DNA from: Leishmania infantum JPCM5
Taxonomy: Eukaryota > Euglenozoa > Kinetoplastea > Trypanosomatida > Trypanosomatidae
Direction of reading: 5' to 3'
Assembly: GCF_000002875.2 (NCBI RefSeq)
Contig: NC_009398.2
Location: 315,001-379,000, forward strand
DNA length: 64,000 bases
Shown: positions 1-12,800 of the stretch, piece by piece
Layout of the letters: every line of letters starts with the position of its first letter
How positions within the stretch are numbered: position 1 is the stretch's first letter
The notes under the pieces: model-generated
Told to the model about the DNA's origin: nothing
The model's input: the letters and a program-made list of their open reading frames with translations, nothing else
Databases searched by the model: none
Position numbers and translations under genes: made by a program

Positions 1-184
1 CGACCATGAGCACCTTCTTGAGCGCTATTCGGCTCCCAATGGGCGCGCGCAGACGCTGAACAGCGATGACGTCGCCGGGGCTGATCTTGTACTGGTGATT
101 GCCGCAGTACACGATAGCAAACTTGGGCCCCTCGATGAGGGGCTGCAGCGCCTTGGCGATCGTGGGGTTGGCAGATCGCAACAT
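1..184 (-). CDS. Mitochondrial large-subunit ribosomal protein bL21m, N-terminal part (cut by window edge)
   Basis: The frame starts with the ATG at 182-184 and runs off the left edge after 61 codons without a stop. The translation contains FAIVYCGNHQYKISPGDVI and ends IALKKVLMV. This follows the bacterial L21 pattern of a short beta strand, G-x-x-QY-x-h-x-x-GD-h-h and a later D/K-KVLMV strand. bL21 is a structural protein of the large ribosomal subunit that contacts 23S-type rRNA; in a kinetoplastid nucleus this form would encode the mitoribosomal version. A 20-nt pyrimidine tract followed by AG lies 11 nt upstream of the ATG on the coding strand, which supports this start. No long presequence is visible; only about 14 residues precede the L21 fold. 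The assignment rests on a short segment but the motif match is specific. Confidence 0.8.
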   Translation of the reverse strand, partial: MLRSANPTIAKALQPLIEGPKFAIVYCGNHQYKISPGDVIAVQRLRAPIGSRIALKKVLMV

Positions 185-844
185 GGCCGACTTGACTAGG
201 GAGGGAAGGAGCAAAGGACAACAAATCAAATAGTGGGGGGGGGGCGCGCGCGCGGAGACTTAGCCCAAGCGTGCGCTCCATCCACAGTGTTGACGAGGTA
301 CAGCCGCCCGGGGTGCGTGATGCGGTCGTGTGTGGGGCGCAACGGAGACAGCGCCACACGAGCCGCGTGCGTTTTGCGTCACTTATTCGGATAAAGAGAA
401 GAAACAATCCGGCGAGGAGACAAGGTGTGGGGATGACGGAGCAGTTTCGACCTGCAGTGGTCAGATGAATGACGGGCGATATGCGCAGGCATGAAAGACA
501 CGCCACCCCTCCCGGCGCTAAAGTGCGTGCGTGGCGGGTGGTCATGAGTGTTCGGGGCGGACGCACAGCCCGAGAGAAAAGAGGAAGGGAGGGAGCCTTC
601 TGGAGTGCACTTCTCCTCCACAATGCTTGGTCGGTCGACGGAGCAACACTGCTATGGAGAGAGCGAGTGCTCCCACTGGCAAAACACATCGACAGAGAGA
701 GAGAGGGTTGAAGAGAGTTTCAAGTGTGACGGCACGCGTGCTCACTTCGTGCTGCGCCGGCACCTCGCCGTTTCCCTTCTTCCCTTGCCAGTGCCGCCTT
801 TCTCAGGAAACATGGCGGCACGCGAAAGGGTGCGCAGGACGCCC
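185..844. other. Intergenic spacer between the giant coiled-coil gene and bL21m
   Basis: No credible gene is seen in these 660 bases. Short open frames in all frames have no recognisable motif. The spacer should hold the 3' UTR of the giant gene, a poly(A) region and the acceptor of bL21m. A G-run at 235-243 on the plus strand is a C-run on the transcribed sense strand. Confidence 0.6.
196..217 (-). promoter_or_regulatory. Predicted spliced-leader acceptor for the bL21m gene
   Basis: On the minus strand a run of C/T (198-217) ends in TAG, with the AG at 196-197, only 11 nt before the ATG. Trypanosomatid trans-splicing normally uses the first AG after a polypyrimidine tract. This is inferred by eye; the resulting 5' UTR would be unusually short. 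Confidence 0.45.
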
Positions 845-3800
845 TTAAAGCGAGGTGTAGCGCTGCCGGTACTCGTTGGGCGTCAGCCGCTTTCGCTCCG
901 TGGTGCCTGGCGGACTTGCCGCGCTGCTGTGGCTGCCGGGGTGGGGGTCCCACAGGAGGGCAATGGGGCTTCTGTAGCCTTCCAGCAGCGTCGGGTCGCG
1001 TGCCTGCCACGCCCGCGATGGCGTTCGCAGTGGGGACCGGGATGACCACGACGCCGTGGCCATGGGCAGTGGAGGCGGAGGTTGGGGCAGACGTGCGGCG
1101 GCTGCGATCCCGTTCCCGTTGCACATTTCTTCTTGCGCCACAAGCTTCTGCAGGGTCGATACCACCTGCTGGTCCGCTGCGTGCACCTCTTCAAGCTGGT
1201 GAACGCGTTCCTCAAGGCTGGCGATGTGGCGCGCCTTGCGCTGCAGCTCATAGCGCAGCCCTAGCGGGTCGTCGACAGAGACGACCACCATCTCCGGTTG
1301 TGCTCGTGGCCCAGCACTCGCGGCCTGCACGGGGGCAACGGCGTCCGGCGCAGGGGGTTGACCGTGACGCTTTTCCCGGCCTCGGCTTCTTCTCTCGTTT
1401 TTTCGTTCCGACCCCACCGTAGGGGTGCCGGCAGCAGTTGGCGACGGGGACACCCGTGAGGGTGTCTGCTGCGGCTGCCGCACCGCGCCGATGATGCTAC
1501 ACGCGCCCACCATCAGCTGTGTCTTTGCTTCCATCCACTTCAATAAGCACGTCTCGCGCGCTGACAACCAGCTTCGGGCGCGTTGCTGTGCGTGCGCCTC
1601 CTGAGCTGCCCGCGCGCGCAGGAGCTGCCTGTTGGCCTCCTCCGCGGCCTGCATCGCGGCAAGCGTGCGTGCATGCGCCTGCTCCTCGCGTCGAAGAGCA
1701 TCGGCAATGTCTTGAGCTCGCTGCTCAGCTCGGCTTACTTGACCTTGAGCACTCACAAGCGCCGCCTTGTGTGCTGCTGTGTCGGCGGCTCGCGCCAACT
1801 TCTCGGACTGCAACTCTTCCTCTAAGCGCCGCCGAAGCTCATCATGGGCAGACCTGCCCTCCTGTAACGTGGCTATGGTGCGCATATGTGTCTCTGCCTC
1901 TCGACGGAGAGCATCCTCAGCCTTCTCCACAGCTTCTTGCTGTTGTGCACGCGCTGCCTCCAGCTCCACTTTCAACGTTTCTATGCGGTCTCGTTGTCGG
2001 GAGTGCTCATCCGCGCCGAGCTCCGCGAGATGTAGCCTTTCCAGTACGGCCTCGAAACGCCGGTGCAGCTCCTCCTTCTCCGACTGAGCCTCCTGCAGAG
2101 CGGCGGTCGTGCGCTCGTGAGTCTCCCGCTCGCGGCGCAGATCATCCAGCGCAAGATGGGCGGCCTGCTCAGCGTCCGCAAGCTTGCGAGTGACTTCTTC
2201 CAAAGCGGTCCTGTGCCCTTCGGCCCTGACTGCTTGCGCACGTTGCATGGCGTGCAGCTCGTCCTCGGAGCGCTGCAGCCGCTCGCTGCTTGCCCGGCGC
2301 TGTGCCTCCATCGCAGCGCCGGCGTCCGCGGCGGCCTCCTCGTACTCGCGGCGCAAGGCGCGTTCGCGCTCATCGGCGTCCTGTTGCCACTGTTTGTGAG
2401 CAGCGCGGGCGCTGGATAGCTCTTCCTCTAGCACCAACACTCGATCCGTCAGCGCTTTTTGAGCCGACTCCCGCGCTGCCGCTTGCGTCTCGGCGATGAT
2501 GCATCGGTGCCGGTGTTCCCTGCTGTCTGCCTCCGCAGTGCGTAGCTGGTCCGTCGTGGACTCGATGCGCTGTCGCAAGGCGGCGATTTGCAACTGCGCG
2601 GCCTGCGCCTCAGCTGCGGCGTGCGCCAGTGCTTCCTTCTCTCGCTGAAGGGCCCTGTCGCGCTCACAACGCAACTGCTGCTGAGCCTCTTCACCGTCAC
2701 GCATAAGGCGATCCTGTGTAGCCATATATGCGGCTGCTGAGTCGGCTGCTGCTGCTGCTCGAGCGCGGCGCTCGGCATCGAGCTCCCCCTTCAAGTGCCT
2801 CTGCAACTCTTCGCTGGCTGCCTGTGCCGCGTGCATGGCAGTGAGTGTCTGCATGTGCGACTCTAATTCTCGACGGAGGGCCTCTTCACGCTGATCCGAG
2901 TCGTGCTCTTTCTGCCGCTGCTGCACTTGCGCTATAGCCCGCTCGTTCTCTAGCGCCTCCAGCTGCTCCCGAAGCACACGCCGCTCACGCTCAAGGACTC
3001 TGATACCGTCCTCGGCTGCCACGCGCTGGGCGTGCTCCTCTGCCGCGTGCGCTTCGACGACATGCAGCTGCTCCATAAGGGTGTTGATGCGTTGCTGCTC
3101 TCTCGGTGAGGCAGGTGGTAGTTCACCGTCGCCGGTGGTCAAGTTGAGCCGGGGCACCTCCGCCGCTGGAGGAGGAAAGGACTCGAGTGACGGCGGCGGC
3201 GCTGGTGGTGGCGCTGCTCTGGCTTCATCCCGCGCAGAGCGCTCTACGCACGGCAAGGGCCCAGTGCCGCTGGAAAGCGGCGAGAGGCTGCGACTTCGGC
3301 TGCGACTCGCACGTGCGCTTCGTCGCTGCTCGCTCTCTAGCCGCTGCGTGAGCTGGTCCACCTGCACCACGTGGGCGTGCCGTTCGGCGTCGAGCAGGGC
3401 TCGCCACTGGCCCATGCGGAAATTGGCGTTGCGCAGCTCATCCTCGAGCTCGTGAACGCGGCGCAGAGGCTGCGTGCGCAGCGACGACGGCGATGAATCC
3501 GCTGAGGACGGAGGCGGAGTTGCAGCAGGAACAGATGCGACAGGTGCGGCGGCAGCTTTAGACTCGCCAACAACCGTCTCTACCAATGCTGCGGCAGGAG
3601 TGCTGGTGAGGCTTCTACTATCTACCTCTTTCGCCCTTTCTTTGCCCGACAGCGTGGAGAACGCTGAGGGCGAGAGCAACAGCTTCTCGGTGCTGGTGGC
3701 CACAGTCGCACGCGGCGGCGGCGGTGGCGACGGCGTGGAAAGTCTCTGTTGTTGCTGCTGCGCCTTCTCCTCCGCCACAGTCGCTGCATGCCGGGCGGCA

Positions 3801-6800
3801 CCCAGCGCTGCCTCGGTAGCTGCGAGCTGCTCCGTGAGACATGCCATGGCTTTTGCCTTCTCGTGCAGCTCCTGCTCCACCTGCTGCAGCTGCTGACGCA
3901 GCTCAACCACGGCGCTGTTCGAGCCGGAGAGGCGTTGCTGCAAATCTGCCAATGCTGTTACGGCGGCCTCGCTGTTCCGCACCGGTGCCCGCTCCCGCCA
4001 CGGCGATGACGACGCCGTGGCTGCGGTCCGTACATGCAGGGCTGCCTGCTCCCTTTCAATCGATGACGCCGACGCAGGGCTGCTACCGTTGGCGTCCTCA
4101 CGCGTCGGCAAGGAAGGCCGACGCGTTGGCAGTACCGCCGCTTTAATCGAGATCGGCTCCTGCCCTGCCGCATCACCCGCTTCGTCAGCATTGCTGGCAA
4201 TGGCACGCTGGACAGGCAAGACGCTGTCGCAACAGCTTGCACCGTCACTCTCGTGGCTCACGTGCTCTGTTTCGTCATCGCTGGCGGTGACGTGCCGCTC
4301 ACCGTGCGTGGCCACGTCAGAGTTGGTGCGTTGCACCGTCGGCGGAGGAGAGGAAGAGGAGGAGATGGACGACGACGGAGTCCCGACAGACATGCGACGA
4401 GTGACAGAGCTTGTGGAAAGGGTGCCCTCAGGAGATCGGCGAAATGCTAGCGATGCCGGCGGTCGCCGGCACGACGGCTGCGGGAGTGGGGCAGCCGGCA
4501 GCATTCGGGGGAGCGGCAAGGAGATGTCGCAAAGGGACCGCTGCAAGTCCGGCGCCTTACCCGTCTGCTGCAGCACGGCCGGCTGCTCCGACAGGTTGTC
4601 TTCATGATCAGCATGCGACGCGTCCTCCGCGACTTCAACGTGCTTCCCTGTGAGTTTCGCACCACCCACCGCCATAGCAACGGACCCAGCCACGTCATCT
4701 TCCTCATCTTTGGGTGCTTCGAAGCCGCTATTGCTCCTCGCCACCTCTGCATCTGCCGCTGCCGCCGTCGTCGCCGCCGCGTCGGCGATGGCACTGTCTT
4801 GCATGTCAGAGTCGTCCTCGCGGATGAGAACGGCATGCGGAGTGCCGCTGTGCACGATGGCCGCTGTGACCGCCGACCCATTCTCGTAGAACCGACTGCG
4901 CACCTCGAAGGACGGCTCGGAGGACGCCCCAGAGAACATCTTCGACGATGATGGCGATGGCGACGACAGCGGTGGCGGCATCGAGGAGGACAACGCTGCG
5001 GATCCTCGTGACTCCGCAATGGAGGACGTTTGCCGCGCCAAGTGTGGCGAGCGCACTGATGGTGAGGAAAGCGTCGAAGGCGGCGCTTGGCGGTCGTCGC
5101 CGTTGCCGTCGCCGTTTTCGCTGTGTCTGCCGTGGTGTTGGCGGCGATCGTGGTAGGGCGTCACCACTTGCGTGCCGTGCAAGCCCGAGTCCGCGCTGGG
5201 CGCCGCAAAACCGCTCGCCCTGCTGTGCTGCTGTTCATCCGACGTGTGTGCGTATGTCTCCACGCCATCGGCTGAACCACTGTGCTGCTGCAGCGGCGCG
5301 TGTCGCACCTGTGTCAACCACACCATGGGCGTGGTAGAACACGGAGACGACGCTACTACCGCTTCCAGTTCCAATTGCGGTGCCACTGGCGTCGCCTGAT
5401 TCCACAGAGGAGCTCTCCGAGGGAGCGGTGATGTATCCTTTGGGGTGAGCGGCACGGATGAAGCATGCGACGGCGCCGCTGCTGGATAGGCTGACAGTAT
5501 AGTCCTTTGCACATCCACGTCTGCGCTGCTGAAGACCGCGTCGGCGACATGCTGCGACGCTACCGACGGTGGTGATGATTGCACAGAGGAGGACGACGGC
5601 CGAAGCGGAGGCACGTGCTGCTGCTGCTGCTGCTGCTGCAAGGAGCTCTGCCGAGAGAGCCGCGCCGGCGAGCTTCCAGTGCTGGGGTCACTCGAGGCCC
5701 CAAGAATCAGCACGGCAATCGGCGTCGGCGTCGAGCAAGGTGTCTCAGCGGCGATCGTGTTGCTCATGGCCAGCGCCCCAGCAGGCGCAAGGGACATGAG
5801 GGTGAGGGCGGTGCTGGTGCGGCGGAAGGACTGCGGCTCCAACGGCGAGAACAGCTGCGACGGCCCGTGGCTGACGACGGAGTGCCGGCGCCGTACGCTG
5901 CAGTCACTGCACAACACGGCAGTGGCAGCCAGCTCCACCGACGTCGTCTCCGGTGGCGACAAGCATTGTGAGCCCTGCATGCCTTGGCTGAGAGAGTGCA
6001 ACAGGAAAGAGCGCGACGTAGCCAGCGCAGACGTGGACGACGGGAGTCGGGAAGGCAGGTCACTGTCATGTGCGATTGCCGAGGGCGGCAGACTCTTTGC
6101 GTTGTCTTTGCTGTCTTCTACGTTAGCAGCGCCACTGAGCAGCACAATGATGCGCTGGCACAGCTCCGCGACTCGCTCGCGGCCCTCCTCGGTTTGTGCA
6201 AAGTACAGGAGCTGCGGCGAAATACTATCGGCAAGCGGCAAGGTGACCGAGAAGCTCTCGAGCGGGGAGGCCGCAGAGTCGGTCGCCATCATCTTCTCCG
6301 GTGCTGCGTCGCCGTGTGGGCTCCCCACGCCCACGTCACCCTTTCCAGGTACGACCTGCGGCGTCGAGGAAAGCGGCGATGGGGAGATTAAGTCCAGCTG
6401 CTGCGGTGAGGCCAAGGTGTCAGCACCACCCGCAAGGAACAAGCTACTATCCGGCGCAGCTGTCGTGGGTTCCGCCGCCGTCGGTGCTTTCTCCTCCTCC
6501 TGAAGTGCTATGGCCTGCTCATACTGTCGAGCAGCCATGCGCAGTACACTGCATGTTTGATGAATGTCTCCAAGCAAGCGCTGCGTGCTGCGAAGGCGAC
6601 CGTGCAGCTCTGCGTTTTCGCGTTGCAGTTCTGCCATCTGCTTCGTCAACTGAGACGTCGCCGCCGATGGCACCGCCCTGGCTGACCAGTCTCGGCGCTC
6701 GCGGCTGGCAGCGGGAGCTGTGGAGACGGTCGATCTGGTTGTGGGCGGACTGACGCTGCAGCCTCTCTGGACGAGAGGCTGGGCGGGCCCGTTCGGCGCA

Positions 6801-9800
6801 GCTTCACAGTCTGTGGCTGTTGCGTCGCCTGCACGTGCGTCATCACGTCCCTTCCTTCTCTTCTTCGCCACCTTCTGCTCCATGTCGAGTGTGCGCTGAG
6901 CCCACCACGGCAGCACCCAGCGCAGCAGCAGCGCCTCCACCATCATGTGCTTCGCCTCGGTGACAAAAGGGCTCAGCAGCGGACTCTCAACGGCAACGCC
7001 GCGGCCCACATGCACCACAAGACGCTTCACCGATGTCCCTGACGCCATCGCGGCGACTTCGGCGCCCCCCTTGGGTGAAAGCGGCGACTCTCCGGCGGTC
7101 CGTGCGGTCGATCCCGTCACCGCATCGCCGCTTTCGCGGGCCCCCACCAGGGAAGTGTGCCTTTGGTGGGTCATCCGCTGAGGCTGCTGCTGCGTCGGCC
7201 GTGGAGACTGTCGTGGCTGCCTCTCCTCACCCTCCTCCGCGTCCTCCCCATCCCTTGCACTCTTGTTCGACACCGCCGTTTGCAGGCGGCGCAGGAGGGG
7301 GACGGCGAAGATGGGCGTGAGAAAGCTCGACCCGTGCGATGAAATCTGCGCTTGCTGCACTCGCCGCTTAGACGCGTCGCTCCCGGACGAGATGACACAC
7401 AGTGGCGACCCTTCGTAGTCAGCGGCGGCGCTTTCGGCGGCGGTGGCGACACAAAGCGGGGTTGCCACAGCGATGAAGTCGAAGATTCCTGACGGCGACC
7501 GCCCCAGGTGTCTACTCTCGGCTGTGTCCGACGCGGCGAACGCAGGGACATCCATCGCCCTTGGTGGCGAGTGGAGCAGGCGCACTGGTAATGCTGCGTC
7601 GACGTCACATGACGCGTCGCTGGCACAGTCGTGATGAAGCTCCAGCGCGGCTTCAAAGCCTTGCTTGGAGGCCAGCTGGCAGCCGCGACTGTTGGAGGCA
7701 ACCGCGCTGGTGGCGTTGCCGCTGCTTCTGTTTCCACTGAAGCAGTTGCCCAGCACTGGCGCGGTCGTGGCCATGTCGGTCCCTGTGCCTGCAGCCAGCG
7801 GCACACACGCCTGTGAGCCGAGCATGGTGCCGTCGGTGCACAGACTCGCGAATAATGGTGGCGACCGCTGCAGCCCCAAGGCTGAGGTGGCTGCTTTGAC
7901 GAAGTCGTTTGTGGCACCGTCCAATGCGCTGCGGCGGCGGCAGCCGGCGCCTTGGGCGGCATCACCTGTCAGACGCATCGCTCGCCCGTCGAAGGCAAAA
8001 CTTTGCAAGTCGTACGAGTCGGCCGGGTCGACGGAGTCGGCGCTCCAGCCGCCGAGGGCGCGGGCCACAGACCACCGCGCGGGCGTGGGCTGGAGGACGG
8101 CGCGCTGCGCGGGCAAGAGGGAGGATGAGTGGGCCGGATCGAAGCTCGCGTTAACGAAGGACAAGGGCACAAAGCCGACACCGCCCCGCCGCGCGCTGCG
8201 GACGACAGGCTGCTGCTGCTGCTGGTCTTGCTGCTCTCGTGGCAGCCGGAGCTTCGGAATAGCCGCACCTATTCTCGTCGTCAGAGGCACCGCTGCAGTG
8301 AAGGACAGAGGTGGCGCGCTCTCTTGGTATGGCGTGAGCGGTGAGATGACATCCCCCTCTTCTGACGACACACCAGACGACTCCTCATCGTGCGCGCGCG
8401 CGCCTGCCTTGCTACCGCCTTCGTGTCTGTTCACTGCTGCTTCCGACGCCACCACTCTATCTTCCGTAGAGGCTGCCGGCACCGTCGCCAACAGCGGTGC
8501 GGCGGCGTCAAGCAGATGGGGCAGCATGAGGCACTCCCCGTACATGTCAAGCACCTCGCGTACAAGCTGCCAAAACTGATGCTCTGTGTGCACTCCCTGC
8601 GCACTGCCATCGGCGTCGCGCAGGAGCGCCGTGGCGCTGCCACGACGCAGAAAATCATCAAGAGGCCGGCAGAGAGCATGCAGGTGGAGTCTTGCCAGCG
8701 CCCATGTCAAGCGACGCATCACTACATCCAACGGCCGCGTGATGCTCTCGAGCACTTCCTGCCGTATATGCAACAAGCACACCACAGACAGCGTCTGCAG
8801 GCGATTCAGAACATCGGCGGGAAGGCTAGGGGAGAGGAGGGAGATGGCGGACGGCGCGGAAGTGCGTCTGTGATGAGGTGTCGCGCCATCTTTGCTAACG
8901 TCGCGTCGCCCTCGGTGGCCGTCTACGTAGGACGTGGCACTCGCACTGCTCTGGTCGCTGTCGGGGTCGTCGCGCCGCTCGCACTTGCACTCGTCCTCGT
9001 CACATGCATCGCTGAAGCCCACACCACTCTCCACCTCCGCGATAATGCCGGCCAGATGCGCAGGGGCGCCGTCGTCGTAGCACAGCATTGGGGCAAGGGC
9101 TGCTCGTACAAACGCCAGTGCAGCGCCGTTGGCCAAGGGTAGAAGGTCGTCGCACCGCAGCGCGCCCCACCGCGCCGCTTCGGCGTTCACCTCCGCTGGG
9201 GTGCCGCTTGAGTTGTGCTTCTTCTCACTGCCTGCCGCACCGCAATGGATGCTGCTGTGATCGCGCTCCGTGACGGCTGAGCTGCCATCTCGGTGCGTCT
9301 GATTATCATGGCCTCGCAGCTGTCGGTAGCAGGCGTACTGCTCCGCCAGCAGACCGGCAAGCAGTACCGCTGTCGCCACGTCCGAGGCGACGCGCACGGC
9401 CAGCGCTTGCGTGTAGCGTAGGTAGGCCACCGAGGTGGTGCACAGAGTGGCGGACACAGCGCTAATATTACCAAGACCTTGCTGCTGCTGCTCCTGCTTC
9501 GAAGCGTCGTGGGCCCGACCGCCACTGCCCAGCACCTCGGCCGCCAGCAAGCGCCACAGGAAGAGACTTCGAAAAGGCACGACGGACGCGGCAGGCGCGC
9601 TGCTGCGGATGAGCTTCTCCCGCTTGTACCGCCTCCCTGACTTGAGGATGCTGCGTGGTGATCCGGCGATAGAGGAGGACCGCTCGGGCGAGGTGGCGCT
9701 CGGAAAGTTGGGCGACTGCCGCAGCAGCGGCGATCCAACCCCACTCTCCGCGACGGGGAGTCTGGCGTCCAGCCGCAGCGGTGTAGAAATCGAGGCATCT

Positions 9801-12800
9801 TCCAGAAAACTAACACGACGACCGTGTGCATTCGGCGAGTGCGCTGACGCCGCTGCTGTCGCTGACGCCGGCAAAGAGTGTATCGGGCGCAGTCCGTGTG
9901 ATTGGATAGTTGCCTGCTGCGACGGCTGCTGCCCCGCCGCTGCTGAGCGCGGGTGCTCGGGTGTCTGCTCAGGCACCGGGGCTGAACGAGCCCGCGGGGG
10001 TGGCGAGCTGAACGTGTCGTGCGCCGCATTCACCGAAGAGCCATCGGCTGCAAAGAAGAGCTGGTTCAGTAGCAAGTAGGGGAGAAGATTAGCGTCAAAC
10101 ATGCTGTCCCGCACCACGGCCTCCATGGCTGCATCCGTGCCACATGCCAGCGCCACCGTGGCGCTGCTTGCGGTTGTGGTGAAGCTTCCGTACACCATAG
10201 ACGGCGTCACCGCCTGCACACGACCGAGCAAGACGCGCTGGCTGCGCAAGTGGTAGGGCGCTCGTCGACGTCCCGCCGTGGCGGCAACAGCGGACTCATC
10301 GTCATGGCTGTCGTCACGCTCTTTGCCTTCCGACGGTTTGGCGGGCGCCGCTGAGCCTTGGTGAGGCGCAACGCTGCCGGATACGGTCGTCTCGAAAAAC
10401 AGAGGGATCAGCGCGTCGTGCATCCAGTCCATGATGAGCTCCTCTGTCGACTCGTCCTGCACTGCCGGGGGAGGCGGCTCTGTGGGCGGTGCACGGCACG
10501 GGGGCCCTCCCTCCTCACGCCGCGGCCGTGCCCGGATACTGCTATCAGTGTTGCGGTCTTGTAGGCTGCAGCTTGGCGAGACGGGCTGATCCGGCGGCGC
10601 TGTGGCAGCACCTTTGCCCCAGCCCAGCAGGGCTCGCAGTCCAAGCCCAGAGCTTCCGAAGAAATGTGATCGCCCACCGGCAGCGGCAATCGACGAAGCG
10701 CTGCCTGCTTTCGTGAGAACACCTTGCGCAGCATCGAAAGGCACTGCGTCATGGTCGTCGCTGTCGTCATGGTCGTTGCAGAAGAGTGTCTGACGGACCT
10801 CGGCGGCCGTAGCGGCGGCGGACCGCAGCGCTGAGGTCTCTGTCAGCGTAAAGAAGAAGGCCGGCACGGAAGGCAAGGCGGCGCTCTCGGCAATCGACAC
10901 TGGTGTCGCACTGGCACTGGACGTCTGCCGTGGGTCGCGTTGTGGCTGCTGGCGTGCTCCGCGCCGGCGCCGAATGACCAGCGTGACGTACCGAGCCGTC
11001 GTCTCCACCTCTGCAGGTGTGCCGGAGACGTGCACGAAGTGCGCAAGTGCCAGCAGCTTCTCCCACAACGCACACTCACGACGTGAGAGACAGCGGCCGC
11101 GAATCGACAGCGCTGTCGCGCCTTCGAGGCCGCTCGTTGCCGACGCCGAAGCGCCAGCATCGCCGTTAACGTTGCTTCTACCGCTTCGTACCGCACTTCC
11201 TCCGTGCGTGGCGCTGCTGCTGTAGTGGACGCCGCGGCGATTCTGGGCCTCCATGCGACGGCGATGACGATCACGGTACACTTCCGGCACATCGGCCTCG
11301 TACCGCACCTTGGAAGCGGACTCTTCCTCCAGCGTCACTGCATCCTCGTCGTTGGCCGTCGAGTGGAGGACGTCCTCCCCGGTCACCTCGAGAAAAACAG
11401 CGGTGTAGAAGACAGGCGTGCGGAGAGGGTCGTGCGGGGCGTCTTGATGGTTGCGCAGGCCGTCGTCGGACGCAGGCGCGGCCGCGGCGGTCGTTGTGAC
11501 CCCCGCGGGACTGATAAGATCCGCCGCTGGAAGGAAGCGAACACGAAGACCGTCGCCGTCACCATCGCTTCTGCTGCTGCTTCTGCTGTCGAGTCGGCAA
11601 GAGGTGTAGCGGCGGACAAGTCCCACGACGAGAGGCGTCGTACACATCGTGGGGTTATGCGAGGACGAAGGGGGGAAGTTGAGCAGAGAGCGCAGCGCAC
11701 GCCATAGAGCGCCTCTTGCCGTCAAGAGGGGTGTTGTGGCGTTGATGTCGGCAATGCCGAGCGCCGGCGTACGTGCAGGCAACTCGGAAGGGTGCCTTGG
11801 TGCCGTGATGAGGGGCGTGTGCTTCAGGAGCATTCCAATGTCGGTGGCGATGTCCCCTGATAACGCAAGCCCCTCTATCGAGTCCGCTTCGTCTTGCCAA
11901 GCGAAACCACTTGCACTTGCACCGCCCGGGGTGACGGTGGGGAGGAGCACTTGGGCAAGCTGCGTGAGGTACAGATGAACGTCCCCACCTTTTCCGAAGC
12001 GCTGACTCGGCGCGTGCTCATCGGTATCACTGTCGCTGGCGATGTTGCCTGCATCGCCGCCTGCGAGATAGAAGCGTGCAAACGACGGGAAGTCTATGGA
12101 GGGCGGCTGTCCAGCACCAGCATCGCCGATGTCCGCAGCCAGACGGGTGTGTTGCAGCATATCGCACAGACGCCGTAAAAGGACGTCGATGACGACGCCC
12201 GCCTCATCCTCGTCCTCGTCCTCCTCGGCGCCGTCGCCAACTCGGGAAGACGCAGTGGCAGAAGCACTACCCTCTTCTTGTGCATGGCTCGCCGGCGCAT
12301 CGCTTCTAGCGGCTCCATGCGCTGCAGGCGCATCGTCGTTGGCCCCACCACCTGCGTTTGCCGCGGCGCTCCGCAGTTCTTGCTCGGCGAAAGTCGTCGC
12401 GAGGACGTACTGCGCGATGCGAGACGGCCACGAACGCAGAGCAGCGCGTATCTCGGTTGGGTGCAGCGGGCGGACGGCACCGCCACGGGAACACGGAAAG
12501 GCGGAGCACCCTCTGGTGTGCGCAGGAGGATCGCCTTCTGAATTATCCGCTGGAGGCGGCAACGTGACAGTTCCATCCTTCATGGTATCTCTCGCCGCAG
12601 CGCTGTTGCTGCGGCTTGGCAAGCGCGTTGGTGACGTTGATATGACAGCGGCACGGTTGCCGCCGCGCGGGCGCGGTTGGGATGGGGGTATGCCCTGGTT
12701 GGTGTACGTGTAGTACAGTTCCTTTGCCTTGATGCCGCCGCTGGACGCACGAACACGCGGAGACGAGGAGGCCTCTGCGGCGGCGGCGATAGAACTCCTC

